A DNA stretch of 64,000 nucleotides from contig JAYKKM010000498.1 of assembly GCA_035772405.1 (NCBI GenBank), positions 554,001 to 618,000 on the forward strand, given 5' to 3'. Below the pieces are notes generated by a model. That model saw nothing but the letters and a program-made list of their open reading frames with translations. It was not told the origin of the DNA and ran no database searches. Of the stretch, positions 49,185-58,657 are shown in pieces (the first letter of the stretch is position 1; the number at the start of each line of letters is the position of its first letter). A program made the translations under genes and the position numbers. This DNA comes from Chrysogorgia sp. JL179-B06 (taxonomy: Eukaryota > Cnidaria > Anthozoa > Scleralcyonacea > Chrysogorgiidae).

Positions 49185-50192
49185 TCTGCTCCAATAGCTC
49201 GTTCAATAGGTAACTCGTCGAAGTCCAGGCTGACGACGTATCGTGCACGTTCACTTACCGGAATAGAAGACAGGACATTCACATCGTTGCACTCGAAATT
49301 TGTCAATTGGAACGTGCGCTGGCTAAAAGTTGTCGAAGCTCTTTGATCAATCAGATAGCTCTCTCTGTTTCGGTGACGGACTTAAGACAATCATCTATGC
49401 AGAAGTTCTTACGGATCGTCTCTGCGTCGAACTCGCTTCCAATTCATCAGCAACTTTGCATAAGCAGAATCCTGCACAGCTCGGTGAAGACGTTGCCCAA
49501 AAACAGGAACCAACATCTTATATTCTTCTGGTAATTGCTCGTACTCGTCGTCCTTCCATGAAAGAAACCTGAGGAAGTTACGATGTTCCGGAGAAACTTT
49601 GAATTTGATATTCCGGAGAAACTTTGACAAAACATCGCTTCGATATTTGCTAGAAACGCTATCGGATCTTGGCGGAACCTCGATAACACACCCACAATTG
49701 TGTTCATCATATCTGGGCCGTGAAGCAACCAACTGTTTAAGGACACGTCTTCGTACTTTGCAGCGCAGTCAAATACGATTCTTGGCTTCTGTGGCTTTTG
49801 GGGACGTAGAACTGGATGATGGGGAAGATACCACACACCCCCCTTCTCGGACTCTGATCGATCCTAGCAGCGTATCCTTTGTTTACGTATTCGTCGATAC
49901 CATTTATGTACTTGGCATAGATGTCCTGGTCCTTCTTCAGGCGCATTTTCAGCAAATGTAGTCTTCTTTCAGCAAGGCTTCTATTGTTGGGAAAATCCGG
50001 TCTCTCACGGAATGGAAGATCTAACTGGTAGTGACCATCGACTTTCAGGGAATTATCCACTAGGTCTGCGCTTTCCGATCTTCTAACGACACATGCTCGA
50101 GTCTTGGGAATATGTCGAGTCACTGAAATCCATTTGAAACATTTCATCCAGTCTCGCTCAGGAGTTTGCCTCTTGACGAATGAAGAAAGCAT
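49185..50192 (-). pseudogene. BEL/Pao reverse transcriptase, multiple frameshifts
   Basis: Pieces in several frames read in order: [83 protein letters not shown] and the catalytic box FCIDDCLKSV (near 49385-49405). The last corresponds to the family YVDD box with Tyr replaced by Cys. A local duplication of TCCGGAGAAACTTTGA at 49587-49627 disrupts the frame just after IEAMF. A stop also falls between the catalytic box and the next region (near 49345). It is inactive as assembled. Confidence 0.85.
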
Positions 50193-50199
50193 TTACGTT

Positions 50200-50470
50200 G
50201 TTCTCTGACGACGTTCCCAATGGGCCAGCGACGGACCATCCTAGCTGGGTATATGGTTCTTGCGACCACGTCTTTCTTCGAGTTTCCAATGGGCTTCTGG
50301 TACATCTGTGCCAATAAGAATGGTTACTTCTGAATTTTTCAATTCCGGTATAGAGATCCCATCAAGATGATGCCACTTGGCAATATCGTCTGTACTTGGA
50401 ATACAGCTTTTTGCAACTGAGAGATCTTTAACGCAAAGCGCATTTGGGATTTCTAAACAGTCTCTCTGAC
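50200..50470 (-). pseudogene. BEL/Pao aspartic protease-like segment (C-terminal part)
   Basis: The minus strand reads LEIPNALCVKDLSVAKS, then VTILIGTDVPEAHW at about 50281-50326, then RRGRKNHIPS and, in another frame, sequence ending in a GPLG-like turn. ILIGxDVPEAHW followed by a GWxxxGPLG-type sequence is the usual end of the DUF1758/A17 protease domain of BEL/Pao. The catalytic Asp region would lie further right and has been replaced by LINE sequence. Confidence 0.75.
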
Positions 50471-50480
50471 CAAGACCTTG

Positions 50481-50860
50481 TAATAATAATGATACATAGC
50501 AATTTCTATAGCGCTTATACAGAGAGATCTAAGGGCTTTACAACAATTAAATATTAAAATATCAAAATATACGAATAATAATGTTTGTCTAATTACTATA
50601 GGCTGTCCTAAAAAGGTGGGTCTTCAGTTTCGTCTTAAATTTGGATAGAGTTACAAAACCGCATGGTAGTGGGCAAACTGTTCCACAGCATAGGGGCTGC
50701 TACAGAGTAAGCCCCACTACCATAAGTCTTAAGTTTATATTTGCCTTCTCATAAATAGTTCTTATTACTTGATCTTAGGTTGCTAGTTCGTACATATTGA
50801 TTCAAAGGTTCCATTAAATAATTAGGTCCTAGTCCATTAAGACATGTAAAAGTCAACATT
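50481..50860 (-). mobile_element. 3' end of a CR1/L2-like LINE
   Basis: The minus strand encodes the C-terminal end of LINE ORF2: LTFTCLNGLGPNYL, NLRSSNK, GAYSVAAPMLWNSLP and, after a frameshift near 50637, KFKTKLKTHLF. A short 3' UTR with GCGCTATAG and a run of TAT/ATT triplets follows (50481-50590). Only the last 90 or so codons remain. The fragment abuts the BEL/Pao protease remnant at about 50480. Confidence 0.85.
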
Positions 50861-51504
50861 AATCCCCTCACCGGCGCCGAAGGGCGCTAATATCGACCGG
50901 CGTTTAGTCCCTTATCACGAGATGCTAGCGGATCCTGATCTCGGATGGAGTTTATTTATCTATATATATATATGCGTCAACGGCCGTACGCGTGACATCG
51001 GAAAATTTGGTCCTGGTAACTAGATACTCAGCATGGCATTTTAATTAATATTATTACCGTCACATGATTCAAAGGTATGTTTAAAAAAAAGAGACATAGT
51101 TTTTTGAGTCCGAGTATGTATTTTGACTCGCTAATTCCAAATCTGTTTTCAGAATTGAAAACGGTTACATATTGATCGAGATAACGTTCAAAACAATATG
51201 CGACAAAGTGACCAGCTTATAGCCGACTAATTTAGTAGGGTACTCACGTTCTCGTAATATGATAAAACGTATGTTATGTATTTTGACTCGCTAATTCCAA
51301 ATCTGTTTTCAGAGTTTAAATCGGTTAAATATTGGCCGAGATAACGTTCAAACATTTCTTTGACGAAACGGGCTTTTGCAATTTGTGAATTTTTGCAAAA
51401 CACAAATACACGCCGCCGCCACGGCGTGCGAGGTCTGGGCACCATTGATGGGGAAATTCCCATGGGGGGAATAGAAAAGGCGGGCGAGGGGATTATTGCG
51501 GATT
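50861..51504. other. Non-coding spacer with a 160-bp-spaced direct repeat
   Basis: No gene is recognised. A stretch of about 79 bases at 51115-51193 recurs at 51275-51353 (offset 160) with scattered mismatches. Shared cores include TTTTGACTCGCTAATTCCAA, AATCTGTTTTCAGA and GAGATAACGTTCAAA. A (TA)n run lies at about 50958-50972. The repeat may be two monomers of a 160-bp satellite or part of an unrecognised element. Confidence 0.7.
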
Positions 51505-52618
51505 CGTATTTCTAGTATCTTGTATTGAATCGGTTGCTCCACAGGTAACCAGTGTAGCTGAACTAAAATAGGAGTTATATGGTCGTACTTGTGAGCTCGT
51601 GACAGTACTCTAGTCTCTAGCTGCTGTATTCAGAATGCGTTGTAGTTTCCCATGTTGTTCTTTAGGCAACCCATACAATAAAGCGTTGGTATTATCTATC
51701 TTGGCAGTTACAAAAGCATGAATAAGTACTTCCATAGTCTTAAAAGAAAGATATCTTCTGGCACGGGCTATGTTCCTGAGAAGATAAAAAGCATATTTAC
51801 ATCATTTATATGTAAAACCATAGTAAGTTTCTTATCAAATATCACTCCAATATTCTTAGCATCACCACTTGGGAAGATAAGATCTGAATCAACAGCAATG
51901 TTTGAAAAACCAAGATCAGGGCGGAATTTCGAACTAAGTACTAATAATTCCGTTTTATCAGTGTTAAGCTTTAACTTGTTTATTGACATCCATTCTATAA
52001 TATCAGATAGGCAGCGTTCAAGATGAGCTTTCACATAGTCAAGTTCCTGCTGATCTTTATAACTGAATGCCACGTAGATCTGCATGTCGTCGGCATACAT
52101 ATGAAACTGTACGTTATGCAAGCGAAGAATTTGACCAATAGGTGAAGTATACATTAAGTAGAGTAAAGGGCCAAGCACAGACCCTGGTGAATGCCACAGA
52201 CCCCTGGTGAATGCCACAGACCATGTTGCGATTGGTGGAGAAGCAGCCATCAATGTAAACAGCTTGCGTGCAGTTTGAAAAATAGGAAGTAAACTACTGC
52301 AGTACATTTCCTGTGATGTTAATCTAGTGCGCATTCTCAATAGTATCTTATGGTCCACTGTGTAAAATGTGGCAGACAGGTCCCTGTCATCATCAATACT
52401 CTGAAGAATATAATTTTGCACACGAACCAAGCCGGTCTCACAGCTATGAAGCTGCTTGTAGGCAGATTGAAATACCTCTTCTAGGTCATTGCTGCGAAGG
52501 TAGTCAAGTAAGCGCAGAGAAACCACCTTCTCGGTTACCTTAGAAACAAATTTCAAGTTCGATACAGGACGGAAGTTAGGGTACTCTTCATTATCCAATG
52601 TTGGTTTCTTTAGACTTT
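51505..52618 (-). pseudogene. CR1/L2-like LINE reverse transcriptase fragment
   Basis: The minus strand reads KKPTLDNEEYPNFRPVSNL (start of the RT fingers), VYKQLHSCETGL-like sequence, a degraded first catalytic box (RDLSATFYTVDH, where the family has an Asp before TVDH) and SVLGPLLYL. It continues with the intact YADDMQIY box, NKLKLNTDKTELL, HAFVTAKIDNTNALLYG and HWLPVEQPIQYKIL. A 20-bp tandem duplication at about 52180-52220 (core CCCTGGTGAATGCCACAGA) disrupts the segment before SVLGP. Frameshifts occur near 51790. No endonuclease part is present, so the copy is truncated at 52618. Confidence 0.87.
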
Positions 52619-52986
52619 TCTTTTTTAAAATTAATAGTTATTGTTCATAGTGTTAATATATGTAGTAAGCTTTATCTTATAATGAAACTGTAATTAGTTT
52701 TAAAAGTAACTTTAAGAATATATATATTGTTGTAAGAGCATTGGGGAATGCGCATGATAACTTTCGATAAAATAACTTTCGATAAAATAACTGATGCAGC
52801 AACAAACAATGCCTCTGTTGAATAATAATAACAATACATATTAGGAGCATTATACAATAGTCTCAATGCCCTTACAACAATATATTCCTAATGTTACTTA
52901 AAAATAATTACAGTTTCATTATAAGATAAAGCCGACTACATACATTACCACTATAAACAAAAAAACTATTAATTTAAAAAGTCTTA
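52611..52986. repeat. Inverted pair of LINE 3' ends
   Basis: The sequence 52611-52745 and the reverse complement of 52864-52986 are closely similar over about 120 bases. Shared cores include AATTAATAGTT, CTTTATCTTATAATGAAAC and TTGTTGTAAG. About 118 bp of AT-rich spacer lies between them. Each arm is preceded on its own strand by LINE C-terminal sequence, so these look like two copies of one LINE family meeting tail to tail. The alternative is a DNA element with long terminal inverted repeats. Confidence 0.75.
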
Positions 52987-53090
52987 AGTGTTGATTTAAA
53001 CTACTTAAAGTACCAATGCTTCTAATTTCCTGTGGTAACGAATTCCACAGTTTTGGTGCAGCAACTGAGAATGATCTGTCTCCATGAGTT
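52864..53090 (-). mobile_element. 3' end of a second CR1/L2-like LINE family
   Basis: The minus strand from about 53087 encodes HGDRSFSVAAPKLWNSLP and then a Leu-rich end (RLFKL), the usual C-terminus of LINE ORF2. It runs straight into the 3' UTR arm at 52864-52986. The plus-strand LINE begins right beside it at about 53086. Confidence 0.8.
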
Positions 53091-54136
53091 CAATGATGTA
53101 AACATTGCCTCTTATCCACATCCTGATTTGCTACGTTTTGCAACGATTAACGCTAGATCTCTAAGAAATAAGACAGCTGTTTTTACCGACCACATTGAAC
53201 AAAATATTGATGTTTGCATAGTAACAGAGACTTGGTTGAAGAATAAGGACACACCAAGTATTGCAGGAATTTGTCAATCGGGATATTTATTTAAATCATT
53301 TCCCCGTCAATCTAACAGAATGGGCGGGGGCACTGGTGTAATGTTCAACTCTGGTTTAAATGTTTCCCTTTCTCGTGGTGAGGATTTGCAATCGTTTGAA
53401 TATTCCGAATGGAAATTCCCCATTGCTGGACACTATCAAACTAATCGCAGTTTATCGTCCACCGTACTCCATGGCTCACCCTGTTTTACCTGGTAAATTT
53501 TTTGATGAATTCTCAAGCTATCTAGAGGATATTATATTATGTCGAGAAATTCTATTGATCACTGGTGATTTTAATTTTCACTTGGACGATACGGGTAACA
53601 CAAACACGATTAAATTTAATGAAATGCTTGAAACATTTGGTCTAAAACCACATGTTAGTATTCCAACACATTCGTCGAACCACATTCTGGATCTACTGAT
53701 AACCCGATCTACAACTGACATTAATATCTCTTCAATTGAAAGTACTCTGTATTTGACTGATCACTGTTTCATTGAGTGTGAACTATCTATTCCACGTCCG
53801 TTACACTCTAAAAAGGAAATTTCTTACTGTGAAATGAAAAAGATTAACATCGATGACTTTAAGGCTGACCTAAGATGTTTGGATCGACGGTGCGAAAACA
53901 TGGCAAATCATTGCTATGATAATGTACTTTCACGTATTTTAAATACCCACGCTCCTGTCCGAAGAAAGCTACTGCGAGTTAAGCGATTGACGCCCTGGTA
54001 CAATGATGAACTAAGAGAACTGAAAGTGAGGCGTAGGAGTCTTGAGAGAAAGATGCGAAAAACAAAACTACAAGTAGATTGGATTGCCTATCGAAGGATA
54101 TGTAACAAATATTGTTATTTACTAAATAAAGCTTGA
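53086..54136 (+). pseudogene. LINE apurinic-type endonuclease, frameshifted
   Basis: This domain would nick target DNA to prime reverse transcription. It starts within TINARSLRNK and has ETWL, LIAVYRPPYS, ITGDFNFHLDD and LDLLITR, plus TDHCFIECEL at the usual S/TDH position. The first part (to about 53440) and second part (from about 53430) are in different frames. The frame stops at 54136 after a basic linker region (KRLTPWYNDELRELKVRRR). It has no obvious start codon of its own, because the N-terminus is missing. Confidence 0.85.
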
Positions 54137-55683
54137 TCTGAACATTATACAACACTCAATGATAGCTCGAACGACCCTAAAAAACTTTACAGAATTGTGA
54201 AGACCCTTTACCACCACATAATGACCTTGGTCAACTTGCAAACAGGTTCAATGAATATTTTTCCGGAAAATTGAATTGATTAGAGAAAATGTGGATTCTA
54301 TCGTTGAGTCACCATTGGTTGAGTCACCATTGGTAGAGTACCGGAATCCTGAAATCAGATTGGCATCTTTTGAGTTACTTTCTTCCCAGGATATTCATGA
54401 TGTCATTATGCAATTGTCCAGTGCCAGCTGCAAACTTGATCCAATTCCATCTTGGCTTGTCAAACGTTGTTCGTTAGAACTGATACCCTTTATTACCAAA
54501 ATTGTAAATTTATCTTTGCAAGAGGGTCTAGTCCCGGATCACTGGAAGATTGCTCTCTGAAGCCCCTTTTGAAAAAGATTAATATGGAGCCAATATTTGA
54601 GAATTTTAGGCCAGTGAGCAATCTGTTATTTCTTTCAAAAATAACGGAAAGGGCTGCTGCCAACCAATTGCTGCGCCATTGTGAAAATAATGCACCCCTT
54701 CCGACTTGCCAATCTGGTTTCCGGAAATATCACTCGACAGAGACAGCTCTTTTAAAGGTACAAAATGATATTCTTCTGAGAATGGACAGGCAAGAAATTT
54801 GTTTCCTTGTGCTCTTGGACTTGAGCTCAGCGTTCGATACAATTGATCATAAAACTATTATTGAAGTACTGGAATATCAATTTGGAGTGACGGACAAAGC
54901 TCTTGAATGGATAAAGTCATTTCTCTCTAACAGAAAACAAAGAGTTGATCTAAACAATTTTTCGGAAGTCTGTGATGTTAAATACGGGGTTCCTCAAGGG
55001 AGCTGTCTTGGCCCTATACTTTTCCTGCCCTATACTATCCCAACTATACGATATTATCGACAGGCATCAACCCTCCTCTCATGGTTATGCTGATTACGCG
55101 CAGCTTTGTGTCTTTTCGTCCGGACTGCGTTAATCAGGTGAGTACTTTGTCTGCACTGGAGGAATATATTTCTGATTTACGCGCTTGGCTGATGTCTCAC
55201 AAATTAATGTTTAAAGACTCGAAAACAGAATTTCTTATTATTGGTACACCACAACTTTCAAAAATCGATATTGGGCCCGTAAATGTCGGTGGAGTCCTAA
55301 TTCAGCCTGTTGATAGTTTACGAAATCTGGGTTCATGGTTTGACAAGCACATGTCAATGTCTGTTCACGTAGGTAAGATGTGCAGCAAGGCATTTGGAGG
55401 ACTTTATAATGTACGGCAAATTAGAAAATATCTGTCTGTTGAAACAACTAAAACTCTAATACAAGCCTTTGTGACCTCGCATGTGGACTATTGTAACGCT
55501 CTATTGGCTGGCATTCCTCAATATCAAGTACAACGTATTCAGAGAGTCCTGAACGCTGCTGCCAGGTTAATTCACCATTGTCCGAGATTATCGCACATCA
55601 CTCCAGTACTGATTGAACTTCATTGGTTACCAGTGCAATATCGGGTGGAATTTAAAATTGCTTTGAGTTTACAAGGCTCTTAA
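54137..55683 (+). pseudogene. LINE reverse transcriptase, frameshifted, YADD box changed to YADY
   Basis: Pieces in order are LDPIPSWLVKRC, NFRPVSNLLFLSKI, CQSGFRKYHSTETALL, the first catalytic box LLDLSSAFDTIDH, YGVPQGSCLGPILF, then GYADYAQL at about 55083-55106. In the family the last box is YADD; here the second Asp codon is Tyr (TAC), which should abolish polymerase activity. The C-terminal connection (HKLMFKDSKTEFLIIG, SHVDYCNALLAGIP, LHWLPVQYRV) continues to 55683. Frame changes occur near 54540 and 55030-55090. A 12-base tandem duplication near 54305-54330 (TTGAGTCACCA) is visible in the N-terminal part. Confidence 0.87.
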
Positions 55684-55687
55684 CAAT

Positions 55688-55939
55688 ATGGCCCCTGTCT
55701 ACATCACTGAAATGCTCATCCCAAAACCATCAAGCGATCGTTGGACATTAAGATCGGATGATCAAGATCTGCTGCACATCCCGATAACAAACTGCAAGAC
55801 TTTAGGTGATCGGTCATTTGCACATGTTGCCCCACAACTGTGGAACTCTCTTCCTCTGAATGTTCGGAACTCTGTTAACATTTCAGTCTTCAAGAGACAT
55901 TTGAAAACATTCCTTTTTAAAAAGGCTTTTAATCTTTAA
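55688..55939 (+). pseudogene. LINE ORF2 C-terminal segment
   Basis: It encodes MAPVYITEML, RSDDQDLLHIP, GDRSFAHVAPQLWNSLP and FKRHLKTFLFKKAF, the standard end of CR1/L2-like ORF2. It is separated from the RT by a stop at 55681-55683 in the preceding frame and a small indel. The 3' UTR follows to 56122. Confidence 0.85.
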
Positions 55940-56122
55940 TTGATCATTTAGGACTTGTTTTTAATTGTACATATAAATTTATATATATATATATTGGGTT
56001 ATATCTTAATGTTATTATAGTACATACTCAATTATCTTATTGACTAATTCATTATACAGCGCTTTGAGTATTTACCATAAACTATATGCGCTCTATTTAA
56101 ATGAATAAATTATTATTATTAT

Positions 56123-57147
56123 GAGTTACCGTTTTGGATTTTGGCTCAAGTAGCAGATTTCGGTTTAAAGTACAAGTAGGTTTATATTTAGTTAGAAAAT
56201 CAGTAATATAAATAGGTGCCTGGCTATGTAAAGTTTCAAGACTTGACCTTTCTCTATACCAAACAGAAAGGAATTGATATCGCAGTGAATAAAAAAATCT
56301 GATGCGATTAAATTTGTTGCTACATTGAACTGAAGCAACTTAGCATAGACCTTAGTTCCTTCTTGCCACATAAGAGGGGCCAAGACGTTATGTGCTTTTG
56401 TTATATCCAACTTGAAACTTTAGCATCAGCAGGTCTAAGGCAGAACACAAGAAGGAAGCAAGGAGCAGGTGGGTCTTCAGGTTTCCTGTAGTTGCCAGCT
56501 ACTTTCTCCTCCTCAACTTCTTTTTCCTTTGTCACAAAAATCTTCCGTTTGATGTGGTTGCATCGTGGCTGCTTCACTGGTTCTGGTTTGGCAGGTGAAT
56601 CACAGATAATAGGCTGATACCTCATACTGTACTCCATCAGCTGACTAGATAAACAAAATTAAATAGAGGATATTACACAATATGAATTTCTTATTCTCCT
56701 CTTGCCCTCAAAACAGTATTCAGATTCAGGCTCGGTTGGAGCTCTTATATTCTCCTTTGCACGAGCTCGTGAATTTTTCGGTTATATCGGGAGTTATGAC
56801 TGTCAAAACGCACAGTTATCTCGCCATTTTCCATTAAAACGATCTTCCCATGGCTCCATGTCCCAACCAGATCGCCAACAGAAAATGCTATTTCAAACAG
56901 CAAAGGAGGACACAGTGAAGACAATATTATTTAACAACCTTGGCATTGTCCAACTTCAGCCAAATTAGTAACCTATTACATAACACTCTAATTCCTGCTC
57001 AGCTAAATTCAGGTATGGGAACAAATGTTGGTCAGCGCTATCTGCTACCTAAGGCTTAAATATCTTAATCCAAATACACATTCCCAAACCTTATACCCAA
57101 ACCTACTCAGACAAAAGAAAACAAAATAGCATGTTCACTGCCAGTCA
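56123..57147. other. Unassigned kilobase between the LINE and the DIRS element
   Basis: I see no recognisable gene. The minus strand has a 78-codon open stretch (56401-56637) described separately. A plus-strand open stretch at 56702-56968 has no domain and no context. On the minus strand the region around 56850-56900 can be read as VGDLVGTWSHGKIVL without a supported start. It may be DIRS 3' flank or an unidentified element. Confidence 0.5.
56401..56637 (-). other. Possible exon or element fragment, unrecognised
   Basis: The minus strand reads MEYSMRYQPIICDSP, then a Lys/Glu-rich stretch (KRKIFVTKEKEVEEEK) and a Pro-rich piece, and stops. Just upstream a pyrimidine-rich run ends in TTTATCTAGTCAG, a plausible 3' splice site, so this could be an exon of a gene or element extending beyond what can be traced. 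No donor site or downstream exon was found, and I know no homologue. Confidence 0.3.
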
Positions 57148-58422
57148 TTATTCCATGTGAGGTCGTTTCTTCAAGTTCACAAGGGGAAACGCACAAACAA
57201 AACGTTTTAATTCATTAATATCTTGCCAAGAGTTGGATGGTTCTACACCAACATTGGATGCCAATTTCGCAGAAGCTCCTGCCGGATTGAGCACTTTCGC
57301 CAGCTGCATATAGTAGCGAGCTGTGTGTCTGTCTACGTGACCACCCCACATGATCCATAATTTCCGAGAGGTCAGCACCAGAGAGGGCTAGGGTGATCGC
57401 GCATCCAGTCCGAAATCTAGGGTCTCCCCCTCATCAGCTTGTATTTCTCGCAAATAACACTTAAGGCGTGCCTCAGCTGCCGAGGAACTAAAGGAAGAGT
57501 CTTGGATCCCTCGATCAGGTGTAACTGGGCGAAACAGATACCCGCGCATTAGGTCAATCCCCAATTGACGCACGGTATCCATATAGCGTTCGATACCCAT
57601 GATGGGGCAGATGACATCTTGTGCGTTCCTCCGGATGCCGAACACATTTTCATCTCCATCCCGGAGAGTCTTTCCCAACACATGGTTAAAGAGAAAACCG
57701 TCGTCATTGGGGAATCTCAAAATCTCCTGCACCTTGACCTGGCGTAAGTCCCCGGGATGATCGCCGCTAAAGAAGGCCACCTTGAAATACGCTTGATCAC
57801 GTGCAATAATAAAGCGGTCAATTGCGTTGTTGGTATCTTTCAATTTTCTGTCCAAGTGTAAACATAACTGAGTCAACTTATCCACAAAAAATGGGGTTGC
57901 CTGCTTCGGAGTTACTCTGGCTTGTAGTTGTTCGGCTGTCACAAGTCTCAAATAGTCTTTAACGGACTTGTCAGCAGCTGAGTTCCCTAATCCTAACCGT
58001 TTATCCCACTCGCCGTCTCGCCCAAGAGAGTGGAATATAGCTCGCAATGGATAGACGCAACGGACACCCACAATCGTGTTTACATTTCTGACCTAGATGT
58101 GGACAACCGTTACGATGGACCTGGGTTTTAGCATTCTTATCTTTAAAAATAAGAAAACGGCAAAGGTCTCGGGTGTTACTGTCGCCAAGGTTACATACCC
58201 TGGGAGCACGGATATGAACGACTAAATCTTTCTGTAGAGAATCCTGTTTGGAGTACCTAGTAGCACTGTCAACGTTCAACAACTACTGTCAACGTTCAAC
58301 AACTGCTGTAATCGTCGATCAATTTGGTCAAGATTAACATGAAGATTTGCGGTGTGTGCTTGGCGGACGACTCTCCTGTTATCCACACCGCTGCCAGAAT
58401 CTAAAATCATGGTCGTTGGCAT
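57148..58422 (-). pseudogene. DIRS tyrosine recombinase, at least two frameshifts
   Basis: It would insert the element by site-specific recombination of a circular intermediate. I place the start at ATG 58422 (MPTTMILDSGSGV). A 20-odd-bp tandem duplication (CTGTCAACGTTCAACAAC, 58266-58305) interrupts the N-terminus. The central frame (57388-58020) holds DYLRLVTAEQLQARVTP and GDHPGDL, where the first catalytic Arg of the family appears to be His. The FRTGC box with the second Arg sits in another frame near 57385-57410. The C-terminal frame carries DRHTARYYMQLAKVL with the nucleophilic Tyr. Frame breaks are near 58030 and 57390. Confidence 0.85.
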
Positions 58423-58657
58423 GACTGCAGACTGGGCATCGAACAGATGGGATAAATAACTTTGCTACCACAGGAAGGTCCTAACAGAAAAAATGAACAC
58501 TAAGTGACACAATCAAACTAACTGTATTTTATTACACGTATTTTCTTGTCAGCAATAAACAAGAATGCTTGCTCGAATCCGAACAGTATTTTTATTTATT
58601 CATTTATTTAGATTTTTCCTTTTTTCCCCCCTTCCTGTTTCTGGATCTGTGAACCAC

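Larger units (their letters stand above)
46959..50480 (-). mobile_element. BEL/Pao LTR retrotransposon pol remnant
   Basis: On the minus strand, from right to left, the domains are the aspartic protease end, reverse transcriptase, RNase H, integrase zinc finger, integrase core and DUF5641. This order and the DUF5641 tail are diagnostic of BEL/Pao. Gag and the 5' LTR are not seen to the right of 50480, where a LINE 3' tail abuts. Frameshifts are frequent. Confidence 0.9.
53086..56122 (+). mobile_element. Nearly full-length CR1/L2-like LINE, broken
   Basis: It contains, in order, endonuclease, reverse transcriptase, the C-terminal region and a 3' UTR. The UTR carries GCGCTTTGAGTAT and GCGCTCTATTTAA and ends in an (ATT)n tail at about 56107-56122. 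The 5' end is cut at the start of the endonuclease. Several frameshifts and an altered catalytic box mean it is not autonomous. Confidence 0.88.

Noticed and set aside
47125..49961. Several plus-strand ORFs of 60-120 codons across the BEL/Pao region
   Set aside because: All lie opposite recognisable minus-strand pol domains and show no motif of their own.
56702..56968. 88-codon plus-strand ORF
   Set aside because: No domain, no promoter or splice context, and low-complexity composition; left as unassigned sequence.
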